From a virus: a stretch of DNA of 64,000 nucleotides. Both the position numbers and the translations under genes were made by a program. The DNA is taken from positions 1 through 64,000 of IMG/VR virus record IMGVR_UViG_3300025327_000027. One strand, given 5' to 3'. Shown here one piece after another: positions 40,035 through 49,857 of the stretch. The notes below the pieces were generated by a model. The model had not been told where the DNA came from and did not search any database. It saw only the letters and a list, made by a program, of their open reading frames with translations. Position 1 is the stretch's first letter. Each line of letters opens with the position of its first letter.

Positions 40035-40669
40035 AAGAGGCCAACGCCGCAACATCGTATTGGGATAACGACTTTCTCGATTCTATCTTCAATGCGCAGT
40101 ACCGTAAACGCAGTGCTGAACTCATCATGGCATTCGAAGGCTGGTTCGTATCAGTGGTCACCCGTGATATCACGGCAGAACAGGCCCGCTATGCTTTCCC
40201 TGATGGCATGCAGCGAGTCCAGAAAATGGAGCTTGTTCGATTAGACGGCCGTACGGTGCCAATCCTGCGCTATGAGCGCCACCGGGAATACAACCCGGCA
40301 TCCAACTCCGGTTCATCGGGAGAGTCGTACTTACCATCATGGCGACTCCAAGGCAACGGCTTCGTGCTAGAGCCAGCCCCAACCGAGTCCGTTTCCAACG
40401 GCCTTCAGTTGGAGTATGCTGGTATTCCCGTGGCTATAACTACGGAGACAGATTACCTGCACCCAAGCTGGCCCGAACTCTTTGAAGAGCTTCTGATCCT
40501 AGATACCGTTGTGGCATGTTTTGATGCAGAAAGCAACCAGGAGTCAGGTCTTGTTCGTTCAATTCTGCGCCAGCGCATGGAGTGGGAGGAGCAGTTCGAG
40601 CGATTCATCGAGCAGCGTGCAATCAGTACGCAGGAAGTAGAACCGTTCATTGTTTATGAGGATAGTTAA
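39986..40669 (+). CDS. Head-completion / portal adaptor protein
   Basis: This 227-residue protein has an N-terminal helical pair (SLGEFRTAIRRYLKEANAA), a beta domain with WRLQGNGFVLEPAPTESV (about residue 113) and C-terminal helices (FEELLILDTVVACFDAES, then MEWEEQFERFIEQR). This layout is that of P22 gp4/HK97 gp6-like connectors, which bind the portal after packaging. It precedes the beta-propeller gene, consistent with tail assembly order. Confidence 0.7.
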   Translation: MAKSLGEFRTAIRRYLKEANAATSYWDNDFLDSIFNAQYRKRSAELIMAFEGWFVSVVTRDITAEQARYAFPDGMQRVQKMELVRLDGRTVPILRYERHREYNPASNSGSSGESYLPSWRLQGNGFVLEPAPTESVSNGLQLEYAGIPVAITTETDYLHPSWPELFEELLILDTVVACFDAESNQESGLVRSILRQRMEWEEQFERFIEQRAISTQEVEPFIVYEDS

Positions 40670-41087
40670 TGTTGACAGGGGACGAGAAGAAGGAACGAAC
40701 GCGTCTTACACGATTCAAGTTTCGTGCTAAGAATCCCAATTACGATAAGGAATGGGCAAAGGCCAATCCTAAAAAGATTAAGGACGCACAATCGAAATGG
40801 TATAAGGCCAATCCCGAAAAGTCGCCGTGAAGAACCGAAGAAGGCATTTGAAGGCAGTGTATGGTCTGACGGAAGTTGAATTCAATCAAATAATTGTATA
40901 TCAACTTGGACGGTGTGTTATTTGTCAGGACACATTTATTGGTATGCCTCATGTATATCACAATCATTCCACAGGTAGAATACGTGGCCTTCTTTGTGCG
41001 CCATGCAATAAAGGCATTGGTTTACTCAGAGATGATCCAAATCTTATGCGTAAAGCTATTTATTATCTTGAGAAAGAAAGTGTGTAA
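40669..41087 (+). pseudogene. Endonuclease VII gene split by a frameshift
   Basis: ATG 40669 opens a frame with NPNYDKEWAKANPKK, as in the gene at 24827 (NPNYDKKWRKKNPE). It stops at 40828-40830. The core continues in another frame from GTG 40827: YGLTEVEFNQI, CVICQ, RGLLCAPCNKGIG. The pieces overlap by GTGA. The core reads VYHNHSTG where active relatives have VDHxH, so the metal-binding Asp is replaced by Tyr. A dead or dying mobile gene. Confidence 0.75.
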
Positions 41088-43624
41088 TGGGTGAACGTTC
41101 TCCGTTAGCCTTTATAAATTTACTCAATTTTATAGGTTTAAATACTAAGAGCAGCAACGAAGTCAAGCAAGATCTGAGCGTCTCGGAATCGATCAACACT
41201 GATTTATTCCGAAAGTACGGAGCTGTATCGAAGTGCTTTGGTTCTTCCCGAATTCTCAATTCTGTCTATACAGAGACAGGGGTTGCAAAGAAAATTTCAT
41301 GGCTAGGCTTCTGGAAGAACACCGCCCTCAATGGTCAGACTGATCGCCAGATACTAGCAGCAGCCGGCACTAAAATCCAGCGAGTCGAAACCAACGGTAC
41401 GCTAACCCCTCTCACAGGCGCAGGTATGAACATCACCGAGACCTGGCTAGAGGGCCGAGTTCACCAGCACCAAAAAGCTGGTGACCTCATGCTAATTACC
41501 AATCAGAATCCAGATCTGATCGGTGACGGCAACACTCTCATCAAGTACGATGGTCTAGAGATCACACGATGGGGTTTGCTCGGTCCGGGTAACGAATCTA
41601 ATGTTACCAAGCGGATCGACACCGTAGGTGGAACTCCGCCTATCGGTCCGAACAACACATGGATTCCAACTAACGGCACTGCCGTGTCCGATCTCACCAC
41701 CACACGAGACGGCCAGGCAATCTCGCTAACGAAAACTAACGCTGCCGTAACCAATGCCTACATTGAAGAGTGGATGTCAAGCCCACTGATCGGACATAAT
41801 AAACACGACAGTGCCGTGCGCGTGTATGCCTTCATCCCTCTTGGCGAGCTTACAAAGCTTTCGAATGCAGACGCCATCAGCATCCAGATGACATCAGACA
41901 GTATGCTGAACGCAGGCATCACGGTCCCCAACTTCGGTTCGAACTTTTACATTTGGGACATCCCGATCGGTGAACTATTCGAAGGCTGGAACCTCCTGGA
42001 ACTTGGCTTCAGTGATGATGAAACGTCCATTGCTTTCGATGAGCATCTGACCATCATTGGTTCCCCAATCATCACCCAGCTTCGTGGTATTCGCCTGGGC
42101 TTCAACTCCCGCACGGTTGCAACCCTACCCGCAGGCATCCGCTTCAGCCAACTTGAGAGCTTCACCCGAGGCAATGCTACTGTAGCAGCCGGCGCCGCAG
42201 GTGCAGTGTTCAACAGTGGCGGAACGTTCAGCTACAAAATCACGTTCATTTCAAAGCAGGGCTTCGAGAGTAACGCTGGCCCTCAGACTGCCAACATCCT
42301 GACGGTATCAGACCTGGCTTCCCTTGAATTAACAGAGATACCAGTATCGGCTGACCCTCAAGTCATCGCGCGCGGTATTTATCGCACTGTTGCAGACGGC
42401 AGCCTTTGGATCTTCGTTGATCGTATTGACGACAACGTTACAACCACATTCAGCGACACTATTTCTGACGAGGCTCTTGGTTCTCTGACTCCACCAGAAG
42501 CCGGCGACGTGTCTTCAGACAACAGCCCGCCACCCCCATTCGCGATCATTAAGTACTGGAAGCGGACAATGTTCGGTGCAGGCGATCCAAGCAATCCAAA
42601 CTCATTGTTTTGGTCAAACCCTGATGACGTTGAAGGCTGGCCACAGTTGAACACAGCGGTACTAGACGGCAAGATCACTGCAATCTACGAGACCTACTCG
42701 TCTCTAATTGTAGCCACAGAGCTTGGAATCTGGCAGGTATCAGGCGACAATCCGGACTTCCGTACAGACAAAATCATCACCGGCATCGGTTGTGTAGGCA
42801 GAAGAGCGGCAGGTGAGACTCGCATTGATGGCTGGCAAACGGATCGAGACGGTGTTCGCGTCTATGATGCTAACAACCCCAACAAGATCTCGGAGCCTAT
42901 TCGCGACAAATTCGATACATTCAATCACCTCTTCTTTGAGCTTACACATTCTGCTCATAGCAAGAACAACAACTGCATCGTCTTCTGCTTCACTGGGGCG
43001 ACTCCATACTCCTACAACGCAGACAACTACGTCTACCAGTACCCCGTCGATGAGATCGGTCAAGGTTGGTGGTGGCAGCTATCCCTTCCAACCAGCGTGA
43101 ACATCCTGGACATGGAAGAGACCGAAGACGACAACGGTGACTTCCACTTGCTATTCGGTAGTACAGATGGTATGATTTATGAACTGTTCGACAAGAATGC
43201 CAAATCCTGGGCTACAGCTACAGCCGAGGAATCGATCGTTTGCCGATTTAAGACGAAATGGTTGCGCCTAGGCCAGCTAGGTCAGAACTCTGATGGCGTG
43301 AGCGGTCGTGTATCCCCACGCCTGATCGAAGCCATCTCAGACGGCGACCCTTGCACATGGAACATCACTATGGAAACAGCCACAGGTCCGAACCAGGCAA
43401 CGGCTACAGACAGCAAGACCGTGCCCGTAGTATTCGGCGATAACAATGAGAAGTTGATGCGTTATCCCGTCAAGCACAACTTCCAGCCAGGAGAGTATGT
43501 ACGTATTACAGCCGAGCAAAGCACGATTGACATTGACTCAATGCTTCTAGCCTTGAGACTTCTGTTCAAAGTGCAGCCTGGCCAGTTCCCGATCGAATCG
43601 GGCGCGTTCAACAGTGCCTTGTAA
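41087..43624 (+). CDS. Beta-propeller virion protein (tail hub/closure type)
   Basis: This 845-residue protein lies directly after the head-completion gene. Repeated beta-strand blocks occur, including SLFWSNPDDVEGWP (about residue 505), ALYETYSSLIVAT-like and IGCVGRRAAGETRIDGWQTDRDGVRVYD (given in part), and FHLLFGSTDGMIYELFD. These fit the beta-propeller proteins that close the head or form the hub in podoviruses (P22 gp10-like). An FnIII-like insert may lie at about 380-460. It has no enzymatic motif. Confidence 0.7.
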   Translation: MGERSPLAFINLLNFIGLNTKSSNEVKQDLSVSESINTDLFRKYGAVSKCFGSSRILNSVYTETGVAKKISWLGFWKNTALNGQTDRQILAAAGTKIQRVETNGTLTPLTGAGMNITETWLEGRVHQHQKAGDLMLITNQNPDLIGDGNTLIKYDGLEITRWGLLGPGNESNVTKRIDTVGGTPPIGPNNTWIPTNGTAVSDLTTTRDGQAISLTKTNAAVTNAYIEEWMSSPLIGHNKHDSAVRVYAFIPLGELTKLSNADAISIQMTSDSMLNAGITVPNFGSNFYIWDIPIGELFEGWNLLELGFSDDETSIAFDEHLTIIGSPIITQLRGIRLGFNSRTVATLPAGIRFSQLESFTRGNATVAAGAAGAVFNSGGTFSYKITFISKQGFESNAGPQTANILTVSDLASLELTEIPVSADPQVIARGIYRTVADGSLWIFVDRIDDNVTTTFSDTISDEALGSLTPPEAGDVSSDNSPPPPFAIIKYWKRTMFGAGDPSNPNSLFWSNPDDVEGWPQLNTAVLDGKITAIYETYSSLIVATELGIWQVSGDNPDFRTDKIITGIGCVGRRAAGETRIDGWQTDRDGVRVYDANNPNKISEPIRDKFDTFNHLFFELTHSAHSKNNNCIVFCFTGATPYSYNADNYVYQYPVDEIGQGWWWQLSLPTSVNILDMEETEDDNGDFHLLFGSTDGMIYELFDKNAKSWATATAEESIVCRFKTKWLRLGQLGQNSDGVSGRVSPRLIEAISDGDPCTWNITMETATGPNQATATDSKTVPVVFGDNNEKLMRYPVKHNFQPGEYVRITAEQSTIDIDSMLLALRLLFKVQPGQFPIESGAFNSAL

Positions 43625-43702
43625 TACTATGTTAAAATCTATACGTAAGATATTACAGGGCAACGATTTTGACGACTATAGCTAAAATAAGTAGTTACTA
43701 AA

Positions 43703-44704
43703 ATGGCAGGTAATGTTGGCCGATACCAGATTGGTCGCCCCCTACAGGACGTACGATTACGTAACTGGCCGGCAGGCAAAGTCGCCCAACTGAAGCGGGC
43801 TGTTGAGTTGATGGAAAACGAACTCAACAGTACGATGGCCTCACAGGTTGACCAGGGACAGGCAAGAGTACTCTCACCTAAGGTTCCCGTAGTCACAGGT
43901 CTGACCATTCGCGCTGGATTCAAGAACTTCCTCATCACGTACAATGCAGCCAAGGGTATCCAGGATTTGCTGTTCTACGAGATCCAGAAGGACGCTACCC
44001 CTAAGTTCGCGAACCCAACCACGTTCACGATCCCGCAGACTACGCTGACCATTCCGACAACTACAGAGCACGAGACGGTCTATTTCCGAGTCCGGGTCAT
44101 CAACTCTAAGTTCCAAGTAGGACGATGGTCAAAGACTGCCACTGCCACTGGTAGCAGCAACTTCCGTATCTCCGTAGTACGTCAAGCAAAGCAGGCTGTG
44201 CCTTTGACTTGGGCTACCCGAGACAACTGGTTCAACATGGCTTTCGCTACATATTCGCCAACCGCCGCAAGCATGTGCCTCCACATTCACGCGGGCGTTT
44301 GGACGAAGTGTACTGCCGTAAAGACTCCAACTACAATGGCGGCCACGACGCAATACATAGTAACGAATACCAACGAAGTGAACTTCCGAATCCTACGTAA
44401 TGGGGTTGAAATGACCAACGTTGGTACTATGAACGTTCAAGGTTCAGCTTCATATCTCCTTCGTGCTGAAGAGGAAGATACTCAGTATCAGCAGGAACGA
44501 GAAGAGCAGACTGACGTTCACACAATCATTACTCCATTCGAAACCTTCGTAGGCAACGAAGCATCAGTCGTCTATACGCTACAGGCCATGCTAGTAGGTT
44601 CAGGTAGCAGCCGAACAGCGAGCGGCAACGGCGTTGTAACCCTAGACGAAGCAACAGTCGTGATCGATTGTTTCGATGTTGTTGAGATTGTGCAGAGCTT
44701 CTAA
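43703..44704 (+). CDS. FnIII-like virion protein 1
   Basis: This 333-residue protein has an N-terminal helix (KVAQLKRAVELMENELNS), then an FnIII-like domain (about 75-155: ITYNAAKG, YFRVRVINSKFQVGRWS). The C-terminal half is beta-rich. It is similar in plan to the next two genes (helix, then FnIII). It is probably a tail-associated or surface protein. ATG 43703 has no strong ribosome site; a TAGCTAAAATA stretch (about 43679) may be a weak promoter. Confidence 0.65.
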   Translation: MAGNVGRYQIGRPLQDVRLRNWPAGKVAQLKRAVELMENELNSTMASQVDQGQARVLSPKVPVVTGLTIRAGFKNFLITYNAAKGIQDLLFYEIQKDATPKFANPTTFTIPQTTLTIPTTTEHETVYFRVRVINSKFQVGRWSKTATATGSSNFRISVVRQAKQAVPLTWATRDNWFNMAFATYSPTAASMCLHIHAGVWTKCTAVKTPTTMAATTQYIVTNTNEVNFRILRNGVEMTNVGTMNVQGSASYLLRAEEEDTQYQQEREEQTDVHTIITPFETFVGNEASVVYTLQAMLVGSGSSRTASGNGVVTLDEATVVIDCFDVVEIVQSF

Positions 44705-46104
44705 TGTCAACATCAAGTGATCCAAAGATTCCACTACGGGGCATTGCTGCCCTGTTCGATCATCTTGATCCTGGTGTCAAAGCCAAGCTAGCCTCAGCCT
44801 TCGGTGAAGCCGAAGACTTGATGGACTTCCACGCTCTGTCAACGATCGACAAGCAGGATAGACGTAAACTATCTGGATTGATTGCCTCTCCTGTACTTAC
44901 GACTGCAACGAACAACCGGGGCTTCGACGTTTCTTGGCGACGCTTAGATGATCGACGCATTTCATCCTACGAAGTCCAAGTATCGTTCTCAAGCAACTTC
45001 TCTAACCCGGACTCCTACAATATCGTCGATACCTCGCTGTCTCTAGAGGGCATCGGCACTACTGTATACGTGCGCGTACGTGGAGTGCGTTTCAATGGCG
45101 ACTGCGGTCCTTGGTCAGACACAGCCACGATCGACGCTTTTGCGACATCAGCCGGTCCTGTAGTCTACACCCGAGGCTTGAACGACATCCCTGCGTTCTA
45201 CATTGATGGCTCAGTCCTCTCGGCACCTGGACCTATTCAACATCTTGACGTTACCCCTCAGCGAATCAACGGTGGCATTCTCGTATTTGGTTCTTGCAAC
45301 AAAACAGCAACAGTTCGCCTGAATGGTTCGCTGGTTACCAACTCCAATGGTGGAGGTTTCGGTCCAGTCTTCCTCACTCACGGCTCGTTCAACTTCTCAA
45401 AGGCAGATAACGTATTCCCTAGTGCCGTAGTCAATGCGGGAGCAGGTATCGGCACCTTCACTGGCTGGTCCAACTTGCTCAACGCTGCCGGAACAATGGA
45501 AACAGATTACTCTAACGTTGGTCTAGCTAGCACCGATTACTTCCAAGAGGGTCTCGTACCTGGACAGTCTCTTGCAACCCGATTCCTACGATTGTCAAAC
45601 TTCGGTCTAGCCGTTCCAGGAGGTAACACTATTGTAGGTATCGCAGTCACTTTCACTGGTGGATGGTTTGGTGGTGACGTTACAAAGTCTATTCCTTCTT
45701 TGCGCGCACTACAACTGATTGATGGTGGCACTCCTCGTACCTTCTCACAAACAACTGACTTCCCATGGCCAGGTACGGGCACATTCAACTATACATCACC
45801 ACCAGCATCGGGGGCGATTCCATTCGTTACCTTCGGGGGTGTCAACGATCTATGGGGCGAAGTAGCGGGCTTCTGGACGCCTGCCAAGGTCAACGCTGCT
45901 AACTTCGGCGTACAAGTCCAAGGTCGAGTTCGTCGAAAGTTCAATGACGTCGCAGGCGATCAGCGAATTTGGATGTACGGTATGACTACAGTTGTCTACT
46001 CAATCAGTCCTAATTTCGTTGCGCATATTAACGTATTCACAGAGGGTCCCCTTTTGAACCTTACTTTGAACGTGATCGAATTTGGAGAGGAACTAGTACT
46101 TTAA
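44704..46104 (+). CDS. FnIII-like virion protein 2
   Basis: This 466-residue protein has an N-terminal helix, then an FnIII-like domain at about 58-145 (GFDVSWRRLDDRRISSYEVQ, TVYVRVRGVRFNGDCGPWS), followed by a long beta-rich region. It overlaps both neighbouring genes by one base. Shared plan with the genes on either side suggests duplication and divergence. The role is likely virion surface or tail. Confidence 0.65.
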   Translation: MSTSSDPKIPLRGIAALFDHLDPGVKAKLASAFGEAEDLMDFHALSTIDKQDRRKLSGLIASPVLTTATNNRGFDVSWRRLDDRRISSYEVQVSFSSNFSNPDSYNIVDTSLSLEGIGTTVYVRVRGVRFNGDCGPWSDTATIDAFATSAGPVVYTRGLNDIPAFYIDGSVLSAPGPIQHLDVTPQRINGGILVFGSCNKTATVRLNGSLVTNSNGGGFGPVFLTHGSFNFSKADNVFPSAVVNAGAGIGTFTGWSNLLNAAGTMETDYSNVGLASTDYFQEGLVPGQSLATRFLRLSNFGLAVPGGNTIVGIAVTFTGGWFGGDVTKSIPSLRALQLIDGGTPRTFSQTTDFPWPGTGTFNYTSPPASGAIPFVTFGGVNDLWGEVAGFWTPAKVNAANFGVQVQGRVRRKFNDVAGDQRIWMYGMTTVVYSISPNFVAHINVFTEGPLLNLTLNVIEFGEELVL

Positions 46105-46844
46105 TGGACTCGGTAGTCCCGCGTAACAGTATTCCCTCGATGGCCGCAAAGATGCAGTCTCTTCGAGTTGACGACAAGGCCGAAAAGGCTTTGCTGGTAC
46201 GCATTGGTACGCTAATCGATACCATCGTCGAAGCTCAACGTGGTTCAGCTAACGCCCCCGGCAGCATCCCACGTAAGGCCAACGTTAACAACCTAAAGAA
46301 GCCTAAGCCTCTAACAGGCGCATCGGAAAACATCTTCAATGGCGCTTCGGTCTCGATCGATGCTAGCTCTTCGGCTGTAAATCTCAGCCACTACGAAGCA
46401 CAGATCGATAGCAACTCGAACTTCAACGCTCCTACAACCAAGGAAGTCTTTACAACAGGCACGACTTTCAAGGGTTTGGCTACATCCACGCAGTATCACA
46501 TTCGCATCCGACCTGTCACCAAGAACGGCCAGGTAGGTGAATGGGCTATTCTGGATTCCGTACTAACAACGGGTCAGACGGAAGGTGCGGATTTCGACGG
46601 AGACAATCTAGGCTCGGTTGTACTGAGCAAAGCGTTCACCTTCAGTAGCAGCACCCAGGACATCTTCTGTGCGGCTGCGGTAGGGGCAATTGACATCGAT
46701 GCAACCCATCCCCCTACAGGTACCAGTGTTGAACACAATCACGTTGCTCTGGATACCGAAGTGGACATCATCGATCGACGAATCGGCGTAACTACGGTAG
46801 CTATCGAGGGTATCACCCTCGAAGGTATAGCTCTACGACTGTAG
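46104..46844 (+). CDS. FnIII-like virion protein 3, ends at amber
   Basis: This 246-residue protein has an N-terminal helix, then an FnIII-like domain (LSHYEAQIDSNSNF, YHIRIRPVTKNGQVGEW) and a beta-rich tail ending GITLEGIALRL. The stop is TAG (46842-46844). The same frame continues without interruption for 64 more codons of plausible beta-rich protein to TAA 47037-47039. The full product may thus be 246 or, with readthrough, about 311 residues. Confidence 0.65.
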   Translation: MDSVVPRNSIPSMAAKMQSLRVDDKAEKALLVRIGTLIDTIVEAQRGSANAPGSIPRKANVNNLKKPKPLTGASENIFNGASVSIDASSSAVNLSHYEAQIDSNSNFNAPTTKEVFTTGTTFKGLATSTQYHIRIRPVTKNGQVGEWAILDSVLTTGQTEGADFDGDNLGSVVLSKAFTFSSSTQDIFCAAAVGAIDIDATHPPTGTSVEHNHVALDTEVDIIDRRIGVTTVAIEGITLEGIALRL

Positions 46845-47039
46845 GTCCCAATCACAGGCGGAGGCTCGTCTTTTTCAGATATGCGTCTAACCCGAGCCAA
46901 CCCGATTATCTTTTTCAACCTCATGCAAGCGGAGACGGGTGTCACCTTCCCGGTGAACTACTCCTTCGACGTACAAATCAGCATTGCTGGCGGTAGTTTC
47001 GTCAACAGCGTCAAAGACGCAGTGTGGGTGCAGTTCTAA
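46845..47039 (+). other. In-frame extension beyond the amber codon
   Basis: It begins VPITGGGSSFSDMRLTRANP directly after TAG and ends DAVWVQF before TAA. Composition is like that of the coding sequence upstream. An ATG at 46881 could start a separate 52-residue product, but no ribosome site precedes it. Either readthrough occurs or a recent nonsense mutation truncates the gene. Confidence 0.6.
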
Positions 47040-47056
47040 AGGCAACCATCTATACC

Positions 47057-47070
47057 GATAAGGTAAAATA
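47057..47070 (+). promoter_or_regulatory. Candidate phage promoter (GATAAGGTAAAATA)
   Basis: A close variant of the recurring element, 30 bases before ATG 47101, at the start of the large internal-protein operon. Confidence 0.55.
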
Positions 47071-47100
47071 AAGTAGAATCAACCTTTTCAAAGGAGTATT

Positions 47101-48294
47101 ATGGGTGACGGACCATCCGACGCCAATGCCATGCTGCGGTTGAGCAACATTGCCAGCCAGCAGCCAAACGAAATTCGAGAACGACGTACAGCAGCCGAAG
47201 ATACGCTAGCGGGCATCACCGCCGATCTTGGCAAGCCCGGCACGTACAGTCTACCTGCGTCCCAAGATCCAAACGCACCCAGCGCTGCCCCAACGTCGCC
47301 GACTGCGGATGCGCCAGACGACTTGTTAACACGAGACAACGTAACCTTCAACCGCAAGGAAGATACAAAGAGGTACGACAAGCTGCTCAAGAAGGGTTAC
47401 TCTAAGGATCAGGCTATTGGCATGATCCCTGGTGCCGTTGATAACACTCAGGACAGCATCTTCACAAAGCAAACTACAAAGGCTGAAGGTGCAGGCACAG
47501 GCTTCGGTGCAGTTGGAAAGACTACCAAGTTAGATCCCAACAAGGCTAAGGCCAAGCTAGAAAGCAGCAGCATGTTCCGTCAGGTTAGTCTAATGACGGC
47601 TGAGTCGGAACAGCTGTTGAATCGTACAGGTCCACTGTACGATGAAATGATGAAGAGCACTCAGCTACCGATCATCGAAGGTGCCGCAGCAGCCGCTCGT
47701 GAGAACACTGAGAATCTTCGCCAGGCTATGGCTCGTGGGGGTGCTGCGCGAACAGCAGCTTTCGCAGCCGTACAGAAGATCCGTGCTCAAAATCAGATCA
47801 ACGTACAAAAGGGTCAGGCCCTCGCGCAGGCGCACTTGAACCTAGATATGTGGGCACGAGACAATGCCAAGAACGTAATCAACTTCGCTACCAATTGGGC
47901 ACAGAACCAAGCAGGTATTCGCGAGTCGTATCAGAAAGCAATGGACCACGCATCTGACCTGATGTCTGAGAGCGCCCTGCCTTTCATGTTCGCAACCCAG
48001 CAGAAGAGCTTCGAGTACCGACAGATGCACTCAGCAGAGCGCCGAAGCAAAGTTACCAAGTGGGTAAACTTCACCCTTGGTATCGCAGCAGCCGTTGCAA
48101 CGTACGGTAAGAACACCGGTCTACTTGAGCAGGCCAACTCTCAAATCGCTGGCAACAGGGTCGGCTCTTCAGCCTTTGCTGGATCTGATCCAAATGCTCC
48201 AACCAGTGCTCTTGGCACCGCAGATTCAGGCCAGGGAGGTCTATTAACTTCTGACCTCAAAGGCACAAGCGCCTCTTCACTATTCGGACTATAA
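47101..48294 (+). CDS. Internal virion / ejection-type protein 1
   Basis: This 397-residue protein (GGAG upstream) has a disordered N-terminal 150 residues, then long Ala/Gln-rich helices (EGAAAAARENTENLRQAMA, FAAVQKIRAQNQINVQKG) and a short hydrophobic stretch (FTLGIAAAVATYG). Three large genes in a row after the tail genes recall the ejection proteins of podoviruses. Inferred role: DNA delivery channel. Confidence 0.6.
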   Translation: MGDGPSDANAMLRLSNIASQQPNEIRERRTAAEDTLAGITADLGKPGTYSLPASQDPNAPSAAPTSPTADAPDDLLTRDNVTFNRKEDTKRYDKLLKKGYSKDQAIGMIPGAVDNTQDSIFTKQTTKAEGAGTGFGAVGKTTKLDPNKAKAKLESSSMFRQVSLMTAESEQLLNRTGPLYDEMMKSTQLPIIEGAAAAARENTENLRQAMARGGAARTAAFAAVQKIRAQNQINVQKGQALAQAHLNLDMWARDNAKNVINFATNWAQNQAGIRESYQKAMDHASDLMSESALPFMFATQQKSFEYRQMHSAERRSKVTKWVNFTLGIAAAVATYGKNTGLLEQANSQIAGNRVGSSAFAGSDPNAPTSALGTADSGQGGLLTSDLKGTSASSLFGL

Positions 48295-48297
48295 TCC

Positions 48298-49854
48298 ATG
48301 CCTAGTGGCTTTTACGACGCAAAGAATGTTCCCGACTACGGTGTAGGCGAGATGGGTCAAAACATCCAGAAGGTTACCGCTGCAATCGGCGGCATCTTCC
48401 AGGAGCGGTACCAACAGAAGCAGTACCAAGACTTCATTGATGGTCCACAGAAGGACTACGAAGCCAAGCTACACCAGGTGCAGGACCTTCTACTAGATGA
48501 GACCAACCCTGAAGGTCCGTCACAGGGCATCAAGATGATGTCTGGTGCACTGTCTACCTACATGGACGAAGCCGGTCGCTACAAGAACAACCCGCTCATC
48601 TCTGGTCGCGCACAAGCTGCGTTTCAGGGTAACAACTACATGCTTCATCAGATCTTCACATCGAAGATGAATGAAGCCAAGATCGCATATGGCGAAGCTA
48701 CGACAAAGCGCATGAACGTATCGAGCGCTGCGACTGTACAGGAGACTCAGGCACGAACTGGTCTCATCAACGAGCAAACTGCACAACTCAAGGCCGGCAG
48801 GATAGGTGTCACACCAAGCGGCCGGCTGGGCAAGGCATCTAGTGCCAAGGGTGGCCCCCAGTTCCTCACTGGTGGTCCGGGCATGATCGATCCGAACGCT
48901 CCTGCCGATACGCAGCTTGACCAAGCATACGCCTCAGCTTCCGCCAACCTGACCAACCCTGGGAACAAGGCTCAGCAAGATCAGCGTGCTGCTGAAATGA
49001 ACGGCATTCGCAAGAGCCTCGCACAGCAGGATGTCATTGCCCGAGCTGCGCGTGGCGAGCAGCGTGACATCTACGACATACAGTCCGACACTACAAAGCA
49101 GGAAGCATGGGACCCAACCAACGAGAAGCACATCAGCGAAGCTGAAGCTCTGGTCGATCCTGAGGATGTCAAGAACCGCTACATCTACACCAAGATGCGC
49201 GAAGAGCAGCCTCTCACAATGCCTGGCGTAACGCCGGAGATGATCGACCAGAAGTACGGTTGGATGAAGGACCCTGATCTTGCAAATCCAAACGCACCTG
49301 TAACACGCGAGATGTCTGAAATCAACGTTGGCAAAGTTCTCCTTGGACAGGACGGTTGGAACGTCCTGACTGATCAGAAGACAAAAAAGGCACCTCTGGA
49401 CCTTACAGATGCAGCTAAGAACCTACCCAACGATTTCACCCAGCTACAAGGCCCACTACGCCGAGGTATGGATGCAGCCGTAGGTTCGATGGTTACAGGT
49501 ACCGTGATGCCAAAGACCGCAGATGAAGTGAAGGCTCTCATCAAGGCATCGCTCAAGGCCGTCGCTGGTCAGTACATCGGTGGTGGTCATCCGAATGACA
49601 AAGTACACCCCGGTGTTCTCAAGAGCCGTTATGCAGCAGCTAAGTTTGTCGATGCTATAGCCGACAAGTACAGCGAGAGCATCGCCGAGCGGCTTGGCTT
49701 GAATCAGGGTAAGGCAAAGGCAGAGGAGCCAAAGAGCGGCTTCAATCTTCCAACAAAGCTTCTTCGCGAGTACACCCCACTCGGCGACCTAGAAGACATT
49801 CTCGGCGGTGCAGCCGAAGTAGGTAAGAGCCTACTAGGTAAATTGCAAGAATAA
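48298..49854 (+). CDS. Internal virion / ejection-type protein 2
   Basis: This 518-residue protein is helical and rich in Gln, Lys and Ala, with no signal or membrane segment. Residues 60-150 and 220-260 look like long helices. It follows the previous gene by three bases and precedes the very large protein gene by three. The role is inferred from its neighbours. Confidence 0.6.
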   Translation: MPSGFYDAKNVPDYGVGEMGQNIQKVTAAIGGIFQERYQQKQYQDFIDGPQKDYEAKLHQVQDLLLDETNPEGPSQGIKMMSGALSTYMDEAGRYKNNPLISGRAQAAFQGNNYMLHQIFTSKMNEAKIAYGEATTKRMNVSSAATVQETQARTGLINEQTAQLKAGRIGVTPSGRLGKASSAKGGPQFLTGGPGMIDPNAPADTQLDQAYASASANLTNPGNKAQQDQRAAEMNGIRKSLAQQDVIARAARGEQRDIYDIQSDTTKQEAWDPTNEKHISEAEALVDPEDVKNRYIYTKMREEQPLTMPGVTPEMIDQKYGWMKDPDLANPNAPVTREMSEINVGKVLLGQDGWNVLTDQKTKKAPLDLTDAAKNLPNDFTQLQGPLRRGMDAAVGSMVTGTVMPKTADEVKALIKASLKAVAGQYIGGGHPNDKVHPGVLKSRYAAAKFVDAIADKYSESIAERLGLNQGKAKAEEPKSGFNLPTKLLREYTPLGDLEDILGGAAEVGKSLLGKLQE

Positions 49855-49857
49855 TCA

